This document shows positions 34,671 through 44,337 of a stretch of DNA of 64,000 nucleotides, piece by piece; position 1 is the first letter of the stretch, and every line of letters begins with the position of its first letter. Below the pieces are notes generated by a model. The model worked only from the letters and a program-made list of their open reading frames with translations. It was not told the origin of the DNA and searched no databases. Source of the stretch: Paenibacillus sp. FSL R7-0204 (lineage in GTDB: Bacteria; Bacillota; Bacilli; Paenibacillales; Paenibacillaceae); assembly GCF_038002225.1 (NCBI RefSeq), contig NZ_JBBOCA010000001.1:7440001-7504000 (forward strand), in the 5' to 3' direction. A program made the position numbers and the translations under genes.

Positions 34671-37600
34671 CTATTCCAGCTCCTCCGCCCCATACCGTCG
34701 CTGCGGAGCGAGCAACTCCATCACCTGGCGCTGCGGCACCGGCCGGCTGATCAGATATCCCTGCACCTTATCGCAGTGTGCCTCCTGGAGGAAAGCCCAT
34801 TGGCTGGCATCCTCAACTCCCTCGGCTATTACATCCAGGCCCATCTTATGGCCCAGAATAATAATCGTCTGCACAAAAGATTCGCTAAAGGCCTTATCGG
34901 CCAGGGAATCGATGAAGATTTTATCCATCTTAAGGGTAGAGATCGGCAACTGCTGCAGATAGCTAAGGGAGGAATACCCCGTTCCGAAATCATCCAGGGC
35001 AATCCGTATCCCCCGGGACTTCAGGAACTCCAGCTTGCTGACCGTACTCCCAAACGACTCCATGAAGATGGACTCTGTAATCTCCAGCTCCAGACTGGAT
35101 GCCGCAAGGCCGCTCTCCTCCAGACTGTCCAGCACAATCTCTACGAAATCATCCTGCAGAAGCTGAATAATGGAGATATTCACCGATATTTTGTAAGGAA
35201 TGCCGGTCCGCTGATGGATGCTGTTCATGAACTTGCAGGCTTCCCGCAGCACCCATTCGCCAATATAGATAATCAGCCGGGAATCCTCGGCGACCTTGAT
35301 GAAGGTGAGCGGGGAGACGAAGCCGAGGACCGGACTATTCCAGCGGATCAGAGCCTCGAAGCCTGAGATCAGCCCGGTCTCCATCTGTACCTGCGGCTGA
35401 TAATGCAGCTCGAATTCGTTATTAATCATCGCACTGCGCAGATGCTTCTCAATATTCATCCGGTCATTGAAGGCGGTATGCATCGATTTATCATATACGA
35501 CATAGGTGCTTTTCCCCTCTTCCTTGGCCCGGTACATCGCTACATCGGCATTCTTCAGAATCTCTTCCGTCGTCTCGCCGTCTTCCGGGTAGAAGGAGAT
35601 CCCGATGCTGGAGGATACATACAAATTGCTCTCACCGATAAGAAAAGACTTGCGGAACGCACGCATAATATCCTCGGCCAGATTAAGCACATCCACCCGG
35701 CTCTCAATATCCTTGAGGAAAATTACAAATTCATCTCCGCCCAGCCGCGACAGCATATCCTCCTTACGCACAACAGACTGGAGACGCTCACTGGCCTTGC
35801 GGATCAGAATATCGCCGGACTTGTGTCCAAGCGTGTCATTGATGTATTTGAAATTATCCATATCTACAAAAAGCAGCGCCGCACTGCCGCCCGTCCGGCG
35901 GAAATAACTCTCCATCGTCTCAAGCAGACAGAGCCGGTTCGGAAGATTGCTGAGCGAATCCATATACGCCAGGCGGTGCATATTCTTCTGATTCTCCAGC
36001 AGCATATCATATTGCCCTACAATCTCCTGCTGGGTCGCTGTAAGCTGCTCATAGGTCGCCTCCAGCTCCTGATAGCTGTTATTCAGCTTGAATTCGGCTT
36101 GCTTGCGCTTACTGATGTCGATCAGGGAGCCGAGGAACAGGACAATCTGATCCTTCGGATCAACGATCGCCTTGCCCCGTACTTCGAACCAGATGTACTC
36201 ACCTTGTCCCGTTCTCATCCGGTATTCGGTTTCATAGATCGGGGTCAGTCCGGTAAGATGCTCCTGTCTGGCCTTGCGCGCGGATTCCTGATCGTCCGGG
36301 TGAATAATGCTGAGGACACCTCCCTCGAAGGAGTTGATCCCCGCCTCGGTATATCCCATCACCTCGTACCACCGGTCCGAGAGCTTGTAGAAGCCGCTGT
36401 CCCAGTCCAGCTCCCACATGTACGCGCCCGAGCCTTCCGAGGCCAGGCGGAACCGCCGTTCGCTGACCCCCAGCTTATTGAACTGATCCTGCAGCTCTAC
36501 CTCTGTGGCCGCCAGCTCCTCATAAGTGGACTCCAGCTCCTCGTAGCTGAGCTGCAGCTTAAGCTCATTCTGCTTGCGTTCATCGATATCGATGCCGACC
36601 AGCACGAAGATATCCTCCGCCTGCTCGTCCATTCCCTTAATGAGGGCCGTGCGGACGGAGAAATAATGCGCACCCGGAGAGTGGCCCGGAAGTCTCAGCT
36701 CGACATTGGTCACATAATCCCGGGCTGCCGCTCTGGCAAGAAGATCCCTAAGCACAGCGGCTCCGGCTTCCAGAGGCAGCTCATCTATGCTTACGCCCAG
36801 CACCTCCTTCTCCTTCAGCCCGGTCATCAGCTCGGCATATTTATTGAAGCGCACGCTCCGTTTGTCCCCGTGAACAGCCCACACAATCACCCCGGTGTTC
36901 TCGATCACATCCTTGAAGAATTCCTGTTCAGAGTGAATCGTACGGCGCAGCCGCCGGATATACATCCGGAGCAGGACTGCACCGAATACCAGCAGAATGG
37001 TTCCGATGGAGAACACGGTAAAAATCCGGTTACGCATCTTTTCATTATAATGGTCGGAATGCACGAAGAAATACTGCTGATACAGCTCTTCGAAGGCACC
37101 GGAGCTTACCAGATGCTCAAGCCTTGCATTGACGTAGGACACCAGCTCCGGCTTGGACTTGCTGATGCCATAGGCCACATCCTGCGGATACAAATTGCTG
37201 ATTTTGCGGATAATATTACCGGTTAAGCCTTGTTCTACAATCAGATAATCGACCACCCCCTGATTCTCGAACAGCAGGTCGATCTCACCCTGACGCAGAG
37301 CCTCCAGCGCATCCGGTACAGTTGCATATTCTATGTATTCTGATGGCGGGATACCCGCCTCGTTCTGCAGGATGGTCTCTGCATATTGTCCTTTACCAAC
37401 ACCGATCTTGTACTTACGGAGTGTGCCCAGCGTCACCTCACCCTGGAGTCCAGGACGCGAATAGACGGAAATATAGCTTTTTAGCACGGGTTTCGAGAAA
37501 AGAATGTCCTGCTTCCTCTCCTCGCTGACAGCCATCAGCCCGGTAGTATCAATCCCGCCCCCGGTCAGCCTCCGGTACGTCTGCTCCCAATTCCCGGTGC

Positions 37601-37808
37601 TGTAGTGAACGAGATACTCATTCTTCTCAAAGACCATGCTTGTCAGATCAATATCGAAGCCCGTCAGATAACCATTCTGTATGTACTTATAAGGTGGATA
37701 CTCCAGTTCTGCCTGATATTTAATTTCCTGTCTTTCGGCATAAGCGGCAGCGGGGTGTGCAAGCATGAGCACAATGCTAATTAGAAGCAACAATTTACAC
37801 CGCTTCAT
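34671..37808 (-). CDS. SBP_bac_3-TM-PAS-PAS-GGDEF-EAL sensor of cyclic-di-GMP metabolism
   Basis: 1045 residues. The signal peptide ends near AAAYA. An extracellular solute-binding-type domain (about 25-250, EYPPYKYIQNGYLTGFDIDL) has the family-3 amino-acid-binder fold. One membrane helix lies near 265-285. Two PAS domains follow (about 300-420 and 445-570), then GGDEF with an intact LGGDEF motif (about 610-780) and EAL (about 790-1035) with EALIRW, ITESIF and DDFGTGYSSL. Both catalytic sets look intact, so it may make or break cyclic-di-GMP depending on the external ligand. A TTTGTCGAA motif like a Spo0A box lies about 55 bp upstream. Confidence 0.9.
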   Translation of the reverse strand: MKRCKLLLLISIVLMLAHPAAAYAERQEIKYQAELEYPPYKYIQNGYLTGFDIDLTSMVFEKNEYLVHYSTGNWEQTYRRLTGGGIDTTGLMAVSEERKQDILFSKPVLKSYISVYSRPGLQGEVTLGTLRKYKIGVGKGQYAETILQNEAGIPPSEYIEYATVPDALEALRQGEIDLLFENQGVVDYLIVEQGLTGNIIRKISNLYPQDVAYGISKSKPELVSYVNARLEHLVSSGAFEELYQQYFFVHSDHYNEKMRNRIFTVFSIGTILLVFGAVLLRMYIRRLRRTIHSEQEFFKDVIENTGVIVWAVHGDKRSVRFNKYAELMTGLKEKEVLGVSIDELPLEAGAAVLRDLLARAAARDYVTNVELRLPGHSPGAHYFSVRTALIKGMDEQAEDIFVLVGIDIDERKQNELKLQLSYEELESTYEELAATEVELQDQFNKLGVSERRFRLASEGSGAYMWELDWDSGFYKLSDRWYEVMGYTEAGINSFEGGVLSIIHPDDQESARKARQEHLTGLTPIYETEYRMRTGQGEYIWFEVRGKAIVDPKDQIVLFLGSLIDISKRKQAEFKLNNSYQELEATYEQLTATQQEIVGQYDMLLENQKNMHRLAYMDSLSNLPNRLCLLETMESYFRRTGGSAALLFVDMDNFKYINDTLGHKSGDILIRKASERLQSVVRKEDMLSRLGGDEFVIFLKDIESRVDVLNLAEDIMRAFRKSFLIGESNLYVSSSIGISFYPEDGETTEEILKNADVAMYRAKEEGKSTYVVYDKSMHTAFNDRMNIEKHLRSAMINNEFELHYQPQVQMETGLISGFEALIRWNSPVLGFVSPLTFIKVAEDSRLIIYIGEWVLREACKFMNSIHQRTGIPYKISVNISIIQLLQDDFVEIVLDSLEESGLAASSLELEITESIFMESFGSTVSKLEFLKSRGIRIALDDFGTGYSSLSYLQQLPISTLKMDKIFIDSLADKAFSESFVQTIIILGHKMGLDVIAEGVEDASQWAFLQEAHCDKVQGYLISRPVPQRQVMELLAPQRRYGAEELE

Positions 37809-37860
37809 CGCAATTCTCCTTTATCCCAGTAAGATCGGCTTAACTATGTATACAAGCTTA

Positions 37861-37869
37861 TTCGACAAA
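37861..37869 (-). promoter_or_regulatory. Spo0A-box-like motif upstream of the GGDEF-EAL gene
   Basis: On the minus strand TTTGTCGAA, matching the TTTGTCRAA consensus. A seven-base core is expected several times by chance in a window of this size, so this is weak on its own. Confidence 0.3.
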
Positions 37870-38031
37870 ATATGGTAGGGTTCCTGCTCCTTTTTTCTCA
37901 TTTCCGATAAATTGTGCACATCCTGCGGGTTCATATCCTTAACTCTTTAGTGCATCATCTTAGATTTAATCAAAAACTTTAGATTTGTATTGCTTTTTGT
38001 GGTTAAAGTGTGGATAATAACAGTAACGGTT

Positions 38032-38050
38032 GATAATGATTATCATTATT
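38032..38050. promoter_or_regulatory. Fur box
   Basis: GATAATGATTATCATTATT agrees with the 19-bp Fur consensus GATAATGATAATCATTATC at 17 positions. It lies 56 bp before the 47-aa ORF at 38106. Confidence 0.85.
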
Positions 38051-38105
38051 GGATGTACAACATTCATTATTTTCTATATTTGAGCCAAAAGGAGACTGAA
38101 CACCC

Positions 38106-38249
38106 ATGAACGCAGCCACTACCCGGACCGCCCTGCAGGTTGACGATTACCTGGACCTGCTCAATCTTGCTGTGAAGGTCGGAGATATGAAATGGCAGAA
38201 AGAAATCAAGTCCCGGTTGCAGTATATCCTGTGCCTGCAGACCAGATAG
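38106..38249 (+). CDS. 47-residue putative Fur-regulated small protein
   Basis: ATG at 38106 with AAAAGGAGA 9 nt upstream, ending in TAG, followed by a strong terminator. The protein is soluble and helical: VDDYLDLLNLAVKVGDMKWQ is followed by a basic stretch EIKSRLQYI. The near-perfect Fur box 56 bp upstream implies expression during iron starvation. By analogy with the small B. subtilis Fbp proteins it might assist a regulatory RNA in iron sparing, but there is no clear sequence match and this is inference. The leader and ORF together make a transcript of roughly 300 nt. Confidence 0.6.
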   Translation: MNAATTRTALQVDDYLDLLNLAVKVGDMKWQKEIKSRLQYILCLQTR

Positions 38250-38295
38250 CCCATTTCATACAGAAATAGATGAATATAGCTTACTTCTTACACAA

Positions 38296-38341
38296 GAGGC
38301 GGTTCCAAAAGCCATGAAATGGCTGCTGGGACCGCCTTTTG
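38296..38341 (+). terminator. terminator after the Fur-box ORF
   Basis: AGGCGGTTCC ... GGGACCGCCT with an inner AGCCAT-GAA-ATGGCT stem, then TTTT. Confidence 0.88.
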
Positions 38342-38390
38342 ATTTGGAGCAGGATTAACGTGAGCACTCGGGTGGACGCTACGCGAACGG

Positions 38391-38481
38391 ACCGATGTTC
38401 CAATCGCTGTGATCTCCAGATTTTTTTCATTCCCCTATGCGGTGAAAATCCGGAGACCAAGGCGAACGCTATCGCTTTTCC
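38391..38481 (-). repeat. long hairpin element L, copy B (reverse orientation)
   Basis: On the minus strand the order GGA-AAAGCGATAGCG, TTCGCCTTGGTC, TCCGGATTTTCACCGC, then AAAAATCTGGAGA and CAGCG parallels copy A at 9130-9242. CTCC.GATTTT and AAAATC.GGAG form the stem. It lies between the terminator at 38296-38341 and the TPM-protein gene, in a stretch with no coding frame. Confidence 0.55.
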
Positions 38482-38641
38482 ACATTCGTTCCGTCCTCTT
38501 CGCTGTTTAAGCGGATTATAAAAGCTATTTTCCCGTCAATTCCGGGGTACCTGCATCTGCGGGGCTTAGAATGTGTAATGATATAATATAATGATCAGCA
38601 TACTACAATGAACAATAGCCTATAGATCGGAGTGTGTCAGC

Positions 38642-40957
38642 TTGAGAAAAAACCTCACCCTCGCCTTGGTCCTGATATTATCCCTGCTATGGATTCCGGG
38701 GGTCTATGCTGCGAATGTTCCCGCACAGCAGGGAGTGATTACGGATGAAGCCCGGCTGCTCTCTGCCCAAGAAGCAGAGAGCCTTGCCCGGATTGCCACT
38801 ACAGACCGCTACACCTTCCATGTCTTAACCGTTGATTCGGTAGCCGAAAGCGACATGTCCAGTTATGCTGCGGATGTATATGATACCTGGGGGCTGAAGT
38901 CCCGGGACATCCTGCTCCTGATCGCTTACGAAGATCAGCTAACTGAGATCAGCTTCATTAACCCCGGGCTGCAGGATGCGCTCGATGCCTGGTCCATACA
39001 ACAGGGCGGAGCTGAGGGCAGCGCAGCCATTAACAAGGTGCTGGAGAAATATTTTAATCCTTATGCCAAAATCGGAGATATCCCTGAAGGCATACGTTCT
39101 GTGATCCAGCAGCTGCAAGCCATTGGCAGCAGCGGACCGAGCAGTAATACCGGCAGCGGTGCGGCAGGCGGTGCTGCCGCAGGGACCGCAGGAGCTGCCT
39201 CCGGCGCTAACGGTAGCGGCAGCAGATTCCCTCTCCTGCCGGTCGCAGGCGGCCTTGTCTTGGCCGCGCTGCTGATATTGCTGCTGTATGTGCTAATTAC
39301 CGGAATGCGCCGCCGGAACGGACTGTCCGCGCAGCGTGAGCAGCTCGCCGACCTGCTGGTACGGGCGAACCGCGCTCTGGAGTCCCTTCAGCCTTTCCAG
39401 GGGATTGTGCAGGGCAAGACCGGGGAGAGGGTCGAGGGCATCTCGAAGCGCCTGACCTCCCGGCTGGTCGAAATCTCTGCATTGCAGACTGCCGGGCAAG
39501 CCCCATTGCCGCCATTCTACCGTTTGTCTGCGCTTAAGGCGGCGGCAGAGCAGCTCCAGCAGACAGAGGGGGAATTCCGTGCCTCCCTGGAGGAAGAGGA
39601 GAAGAATATCGCAGTCGTCAGCGAGGCCGACCGGAACGTCAAGCAGCAGATCACCGAGCTGAAGCAGGCTGCCCCCGAGCTTGAGGAACAGCGGCAGCAA
39701 GCGGCCCTGGAGACGGGCTATACGCTGGAGGAGATTGCCCAAGATCTTCAGGAGCTGGCCGAAGAGACGGCCAAGGCAGATCAACTGGAGCTGTTCGACC
39801 CCATCGCCGCCCAGGAGATTACTGCACAGGCGAAGAAGCGGCAACAGCAGATTGAGCAGGATGTGCAGGATGTGGGGACCTTTGACGATAAGCTGAAGGC
39901 CTTCCCCGGTGTCCTGGCGGCTGCACGCAGCCGGATTGCCGGGCTAATCGACCAGAACTCTCTGCACAATATGAAGGTTAAGCCTTACGACAGCCTGGAC
40001 CAGGCCTCGGCTGCCGCCAGTTCCATGGAAGCGCCGCTGCACAGCGGCGATATGGACGAAGTGCGCCGGATTGGCGCTGACATGGACGCCCTTCTGACTG
40101 AAGCCGCGGCTATGACGGAACGCCAGGCTATGATCCGGCAGAATAACCTCAGGGATCTGGAGACGGTACGCAGCACATGGGCAACACTAAGCCAGCGGCG
40201 GAATGAATTGCAGAGCCGGCTTGCTGGGGCAAAGAATCGGTTCGCCCGGCAGCACCTGGACGCTCTGGAGGAACTGCTGGAAGAGGCCGGCGCCGCACTA
40301 CGGCAGGGCGCGGCGGAAGTGCCGCAGCTCGAGACCTGGACCAGCGATGCACGCGGAGAGTATGACAATGCCCGCAGCGGGCTGGACCGGCTGCTTGCCT
40401 TGCAGGATGAGACGGCAAACAGCATGAATAACATTAGCAGCAGTCTGGACGCTCTGGAGGAGCGCGTGAACAGCCTGAACAGGCTGTTCACGGAGGGGCA
40501 GAGCCGGGTGGATGCCGCCTACAATCTGCTGCACAGCAGAGGAATTGCCTCACAGAACCGCTTCCAGCTGTCCCTGCTGCCGGAGTATACCGAGCTGGAG
40601 CAGGGTCTGGCCTCAGGTCCCTACGATCTGGATCAGCTGGAGGAGACAGGACGCTCCTATGCTTCGCAGATCGCGTCCTTCGTAGAGGAAGCGAACCGGC
40701 TGGTCCGCCAGAAGGAAGAGGCTGAACGCGCAGCCAGAATGGCCATGCTGCGGGAGCAGCAACGCCGGGAACAAGCCCGCAGACGCAATTCCGGCCCGCC
40801 AGGCGGAGGATTCGGCGGCGGGCTTGGCGGTGGCGGACGCTCTTCCGGCGGCTCTTCTTGGGGCGGCGGTGGCGGCGGTGGCGGCGGACGTTCCTCAGGC
40901 GGCTCTTCGTTTGGCGGCGGCAAATCCGGCCGAAGCTCCGGCGGCTCCAAGTGGTAA
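38642..40957 (+). CDS. TPM-domain envelope protein with coiled-coil and Gly-rich tail
   Basis: 771 residues from a TTG start with GGAG upstream. A signal peptide (ALVLILSLLWIPGVYA) is followed by a TPM/TLP18.3-type domain (about 30-150, DEARLLSAQEAESLARIA). A Gly/Ala-rich linker and one membrane helix (PVAGGLVLAALLILLLYVL) near 200-222 follow. A long charged helical region (225-710, partly EzrA-like coiled coil) faces the cytoplasm. The extreme C-terminus is very rich in Gly, Ser and Trp (GGRSSGGSSWGGGGGGGGG). TPM proteins are often tied to membrane-protein quality control or photosystem repair; the role here is unknown. Confidence 0.75.
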   Translation: MRKNLTLALVLILSLLWIPGVYAANVPAQQGVITDEARLLSAQEAESLARIATTDRYTFHVLTVDSVAESDMSSYAADVYDTWGLKSRDILLLIAYEDQLTEISFINPGLQDALDAWSIQQGGAEGSAAINKVLEKYFNPYAKIGDIPEGIRSVIQQLQAIGSSGPSSNTGSGAAGGAAAGTAGAASGANGSGSRFPLLPVAGGLVLAALLILLLYVLITGMRRRNGLSAQREQLADLLVRANRALESLQPFQGIVQGKTGERVEGISKRLTSRLVEISALQTAGQAPLPPFYRLSALKAAAEQLQQTEGEFRASLEEEEKNIAVVSEADRNVKQQITELKQAAPELEEQRQQAALETGYTLEEIAQDLQELAEETAKADQLELFDPIAAQEITAQAKKRQQQIEQDVQDVGTFDDKLKAFPGVLAAARSRIAGLIDQNSLHNMKVKPYDSLDQASAAASSMEAPLHSGDMDEVRRIGADMDALLTEAAAMTERQAMIRQNNLRDLETVRSTWATLSQRRNELQSRLAGAKNRFARQHLDALEELLEEAGAALRQGAAEVPQLETWTSDARGEYDNARSGLDRLLALQDETANSMNNISSSLDALEERVNSLNRLFTEGQSRVDAAYNLLHSRGIASQNRFQLSLLPEYTELEQGLASGPYDLDQLEETGRSYASQIASFVEEANRLVRQKEEAERAARMAMLREQQRREQARRRNSGPPGGGFGGGLGGGGRSSGGSSWGGGGGGGGGRSSGGSSFGGGKSGRSSGGSKW

Positions 40958-41082
40958 GCAGGTGGCGCAGACACAAGAGGGAACGGTTTTGCCGCCGTTC
41001 AGAAGAACAGCAAAGTTTCAACGGGAAATAGAAGGATATGTATAGTGTGGAGCATATAAATTCCGGCTTATTATTTTAAATA

Positions 41083-41121
41083 AAGAAGGCTTCCGCCAAG
41101 ATTAATGGCTGGAGCCTTCTT
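41083..41121. terminator. bidirectional terminator
   Basis: AAGAAGGCT.C.GCCA and TGGC.G.AGCCTTCTT form a long stem with A/T flanks, between convergent genes. Confidence 0.85.
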
Positions 41122-41262
41122 GTATTCATAATCACTCTTTTTGAATTTTGAAGGGAATTCTCCTGAAGACAGGCTATTCATTTCCCCAGAGGGAATCTGA
41201 TCTTCGCAAGCGGGCAACGGGTGGTCGGCTTGTACACTCCAGCTTGTGACCTTCCCATCTGC

Positions 41263-44200
41263 TCAGCCATTGATCAGCCGCGCTTGAATCAGCATCCGGT
41301 ACAACAGCACAGCTGTCTCTGCACGGGTTAAAGGCTTGCCTGGACGAAGCTCTTCTCCGTACCCTTGCACCAGTCCCTCTGCAATAGCAATTCGGATCGC
41401 CTCATCAGCCCAGCTCCCGATTTCACCGCTGTCCGCGTAGACGGACAAATCGACGGCCTTCCCGGCAGAATCTGTAACCGAAGCCGCATCAGCCATCTGC
41501 AAGGCCCGAATTATCGTTACGATCGCTTCTTGCCGTGTTACCGCTTGCTGCGGCTTAAAGGTTCCGTCTGCGAATCCATCCATAATTCCGTATGCCTGGA
41601 CGGATTCTACGGCTTCGCGGTACCAGCTGGACTCTGCTACATCGCGGAAGCTCGATTGGCCAGTGGCTTCCGGCAGGCCCAGCGCTCTAGCAAGCAGCGC
41701 CGCAAGCTCGGCCCGCGTAATCGCCGCCCCGGGAGCAAATCTGGTTCCGTCTATCCCCTGAACAATCATTCTGCTGTTCATGTCGCTGATCTCTTTTGCA
41801 GCCCAGTGGCCCGCCAGATCTGTAAATGCCGGTGTCTTAGCTACCAGTATATACGCGCTGTTCGTAAGGCTCTGAATCACCGCTGCCCGCTGCCCGTCCA
41901 CTTCGGCGAATACCGTAGCTACTGGCCGCGCACCCAGCTTCTGATCCCAGACCATGACAGCGGATGCTGCGTGGGCATCCTTGGGCAAGTAGATGACACG
42001 TTCCACGTAATGGTTGAAGCTGGAGATCTCTTGTCTGACCCCCTGACGCACAATATGCACTTCGAAATAGATCGGAGCTGCAACCAGCCGGAACCCGCCC
42101 TGGTCGGCCGCTTCCTGCAATCCGGCAAGCGCCTTGCTATCCCCGCGCTCGATTGTAATTTGAACCTCAGTCTCGTCTGTGAAGTCAGGCAGCCGATTTC
42201 CGATTTCAGCCAAAGGCAAACGGTATTGCCCGTTCCGGGTCTTCATTGCAATGGCTGCGACCTGCTTGTCCATGAGCGAAGAAATCGCACTGCCCGGGAG
42301 CCGAAGCGTCAGCTTGTCCGCCTCTTCTTCAATGGCAATCGTAAGAGCCTCCTCCAGCTTAAGGAACAGCGATTCCAGAACGTTCTTGAGCGAGCCGGTA
42401 TCTATCCGTACAGTAATCGCCTTTATTTGGTCCGCATTGATATCAAACGAAGCCATTCCAGATACCCCTTTATCATTAATTCGAATCAAGATTGAACGGT
42501 TCTGCGGCGGCTGGCTTAGAGTAATCGCAGGCGATGACGAAGGGTTTGTGCCTGAATCCGCAGCAGGCTCTGCTGGTGCAGCTGAACGAATCACCGTCAG
42601 GATATAGGTTCGGGTAGTATGGTCTTGCGCAGTGACTGTTACCTCGAACCGGTTCTCACCGATTGCAAGCGGGTATTCCCCGGTGATCAAGTTAGGACTG
42701 ATCTGCGATCCGTTAATTTGAAGGGCCGACAGCTCATCTGCAGCGGCAAGCCGCATCTTCAGTGCATATACAGCGTGGTCTGCATTGACCGTATAACTTG
42801 CAGCCCCCGCCTTAAAATCAAACCTGACTTGCCCTCCCAAACCTGTGAGCTCCCAGGCTATTAAGTCTGCGTTACTGCTCAGAGGGACAATGTTGCTGAT
42901 CTCAATATTGCTGACATTCGCGTTCCCCGCCACGTCTGCCACGTATACGGAATAAACTCCATTCTCTTGCACGGCAAAATGATCAGTGATCTCTGTACCT
43001 GCTGCAGCGAAATAGGCGATATCTCTACTGCCTGCGGCCCACTTCACCGCAGAGATTTGGTTGAACTCACCATACACAGACGCTGATACGGTAACTTTTA
43101 CACTTCCGTAAGTTGCGCTAGGAGGGTCAGCCTCCAGTATAATGCGCGGCGGCTGATCATACGTAAAGCTGATGCTCACCGTCTGAAGCAGCGCCAGGCC
43201 ACTAGCTTCTTCTTTGACCATATAAGTAACCTTCTCGGCGGCTGTGTTACTTACTGAAAAAGCAGTAAGGCCCTCGGCATCCGTCGTGCCATATACATTC
43301 TGAATCACAGACTGCCCGCTGTTCGCCTCAAGCATGAGCCGCTTCCCGGCAATCGGGTGTTCATAGTCATCCTGCAATCGCACGATGATCTCAGCTGAGC
43401 TCTGTCCGTCTGCCCGTACCACCAGATCACTGGCGGTAACTGTAGAGTGAAGCGTACTGAACTCCCCGGATGTGAACTGGACGGAAGCTGTAGCGTCAAG
43501 CATGGTCCCGTCCACACTGGCGCTCACCACCCCGCTGCCTGCACTCGTCGGCGCCGTCAGCTTCGCGCTATACGTACCGTCCCGGTTGTCCGTCACCACG
43601 CCAACCGTTCCCGCCGTCGCGCTGATTGTTACCGCCGCTCCGCCGCTGGTCAGCACGTTGCCCTGCGCATCCCACAGCCTCACCGTTACCATCGTCTGGC
43701 TGCTGCCGTCGGCTACAAGACTGGAATGCGTACTGAAAATCTGACTGTTGCCCGGAGATACCGAATAATCCGCAACCATGTATGTCCGGAACGAAAAATC
43801 ATAATTAGTTGCCGGGGAGGATCCCCGGGGATATGGATTGCCGCTGCTTGAATACCACCCAATGCCAGCTTCTAAACCTCCGACATCCGTGGTTACTACC
43901 ATCCGATACATTTTATCCTTTTGCAAATAAGGATCTGCTGCAGAGAAGTCAATAGCCGTCCAACCCGATGCACTGTCAGTCACGAGTCGCCCTGTCGCCA
44001 AGGGTGTAGAAAGATCTCCTTCCTTATAAATTTTTACATTAATGGATCCAAGTGCGCCTCTGCTGTCAAAGATGTTGAGCGCGATCCTGCTAAGGTTCCC
44101 TGTTATTGCCGGTGTAAAGGTCTGGTACCTAGAATTATCAGAATTCACCCAGATGTTTCCGGTTGTTGCACTCTGCTCTTGATCCAGGACCGCTGTACTT

Positions 44201-44295
44201 TCAGCGCTAGCCTCTCTATATGGCACTCCTCCCACAACCATCACTACGGTCAGAAGGATAGCCATCCACCGTTTCCCTCTGTTCCAGACTTTCAT
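41263..44295 (-). CDS. large S-layer-homology surface protein with Ig-like (Big_1) domains
   Basis: About 1010 residues from the ATG at 44295 (GGGGGA upstream). The signal peptide is RWMAILLTVVMVVGGVPYREASA. Then come a jelly-roll-like region (45-185), two invasin-type Big_1 domains (about 185-385, SSLVADGSSQTMVTVRL and DLVVRADGQSSAEIIVRL), a further Ig-like segment, a cadherin-like beta-sandwich (about 490-580), an uncharacterised region and three SLH repeats at the C-terminus (DLAGHWAAKEI, FRDVAESSWYREAV, IGSWADEAI). SLH repeats anchor proteins to pyruvylated wall polysaccharide. A small membrane protein gene lies 43 bp upstream. Confidence 0.88.
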   Translation of the reverse strand: MKVWNRGKRWMAILLTVVMVVGGVPYREASAESTAVLDQEQSATTGNIWVNSDNSRYQTFTPAITGNLSRIALNIFDSRGALGSINVKIYKEGDLSTPLATGRLVTDSASGWTAIDFSAADPYLQKDKMYRMVVTTDVGGLEAGIGWYSSSGNPYPRGSSPATNYDFSFRTYMVADYSVSPGNSQIFSTHSSLVADGSSQTMVTVRLWDAQGNVLTSGGAAVTISATAGTVGVVTDNRDGTYSAKLTAPTSAGSGVVSASVDGTMLDATASVQFTSGEFSTLHSTVTASDLVVRADGQSSAEIIVRLQDDYEHPIAGKRLMLEANSGQSVIQNVYGTTDAEGLTAFSVSNTAAEKVTYMVKEEASGLALLQTVSISFTYDQPPRIILEADPPSATYGSVKVTVSASVYGEFNQISAVKWAAGSRDIAYFAAAGTEITDHFAVQENGVYSVYVADVAGNANVSNIEISNIVPLSSNADLIAWELTGLGGQVRFDFKAGAASYTVNADHAVYALKMRLAAADELSALQINGSQISPNLITGEYPLAIGENRFEVTVTAQDHTTRTYILTVIRSAAPAEPAADSGTNPSSSPAITLSQPPQNRSILIRINDKGVSGMASFDINADQIKAITVRIDTGSLKNVLESLFLKLEEALTIAIEEEADKLTLRLPGSAISSLMDKQVAAIAMKTRNGQYRLPLAEIGNRLPDFTDETEVQITIERGDSKALAGLQEAADQGGFRLVAAPIYFEVHIVRQGVRQEISSFNHYVERVIYLPKDAHAASAVMVWDQKLGARPVATVFAEVDGQRAAVIQSLTNSAYILVAKTPAFTDLAGHWAAKEISDMNSRMIVQGIDGTRFAPGAAITRAELAALLARALGLPEATGQSSFRDVAESSWYREAVESVQAYGIMDGFADGTFKPQQAVTRQEAIVTIIRALQMADAASVTDSAGKAVDLSVYADSGEIGSWADEAIRIAIAEGLVQGYGEELRPGKPLTRAETAVLLYRMLIQARLING

Positions 44296-44337
44296 CTCAA
44301 TCCCCCATTTGAATTCCTGCATTATGTAATGAACTCA

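Noticed and set aside
35403..37226. 607-codon plus-strand frame opposite the GGDEF-EAL gene
   Set aside because: The opposite strand encodes an unmistakable multi-domain protein; the frame is an antisense shadow.
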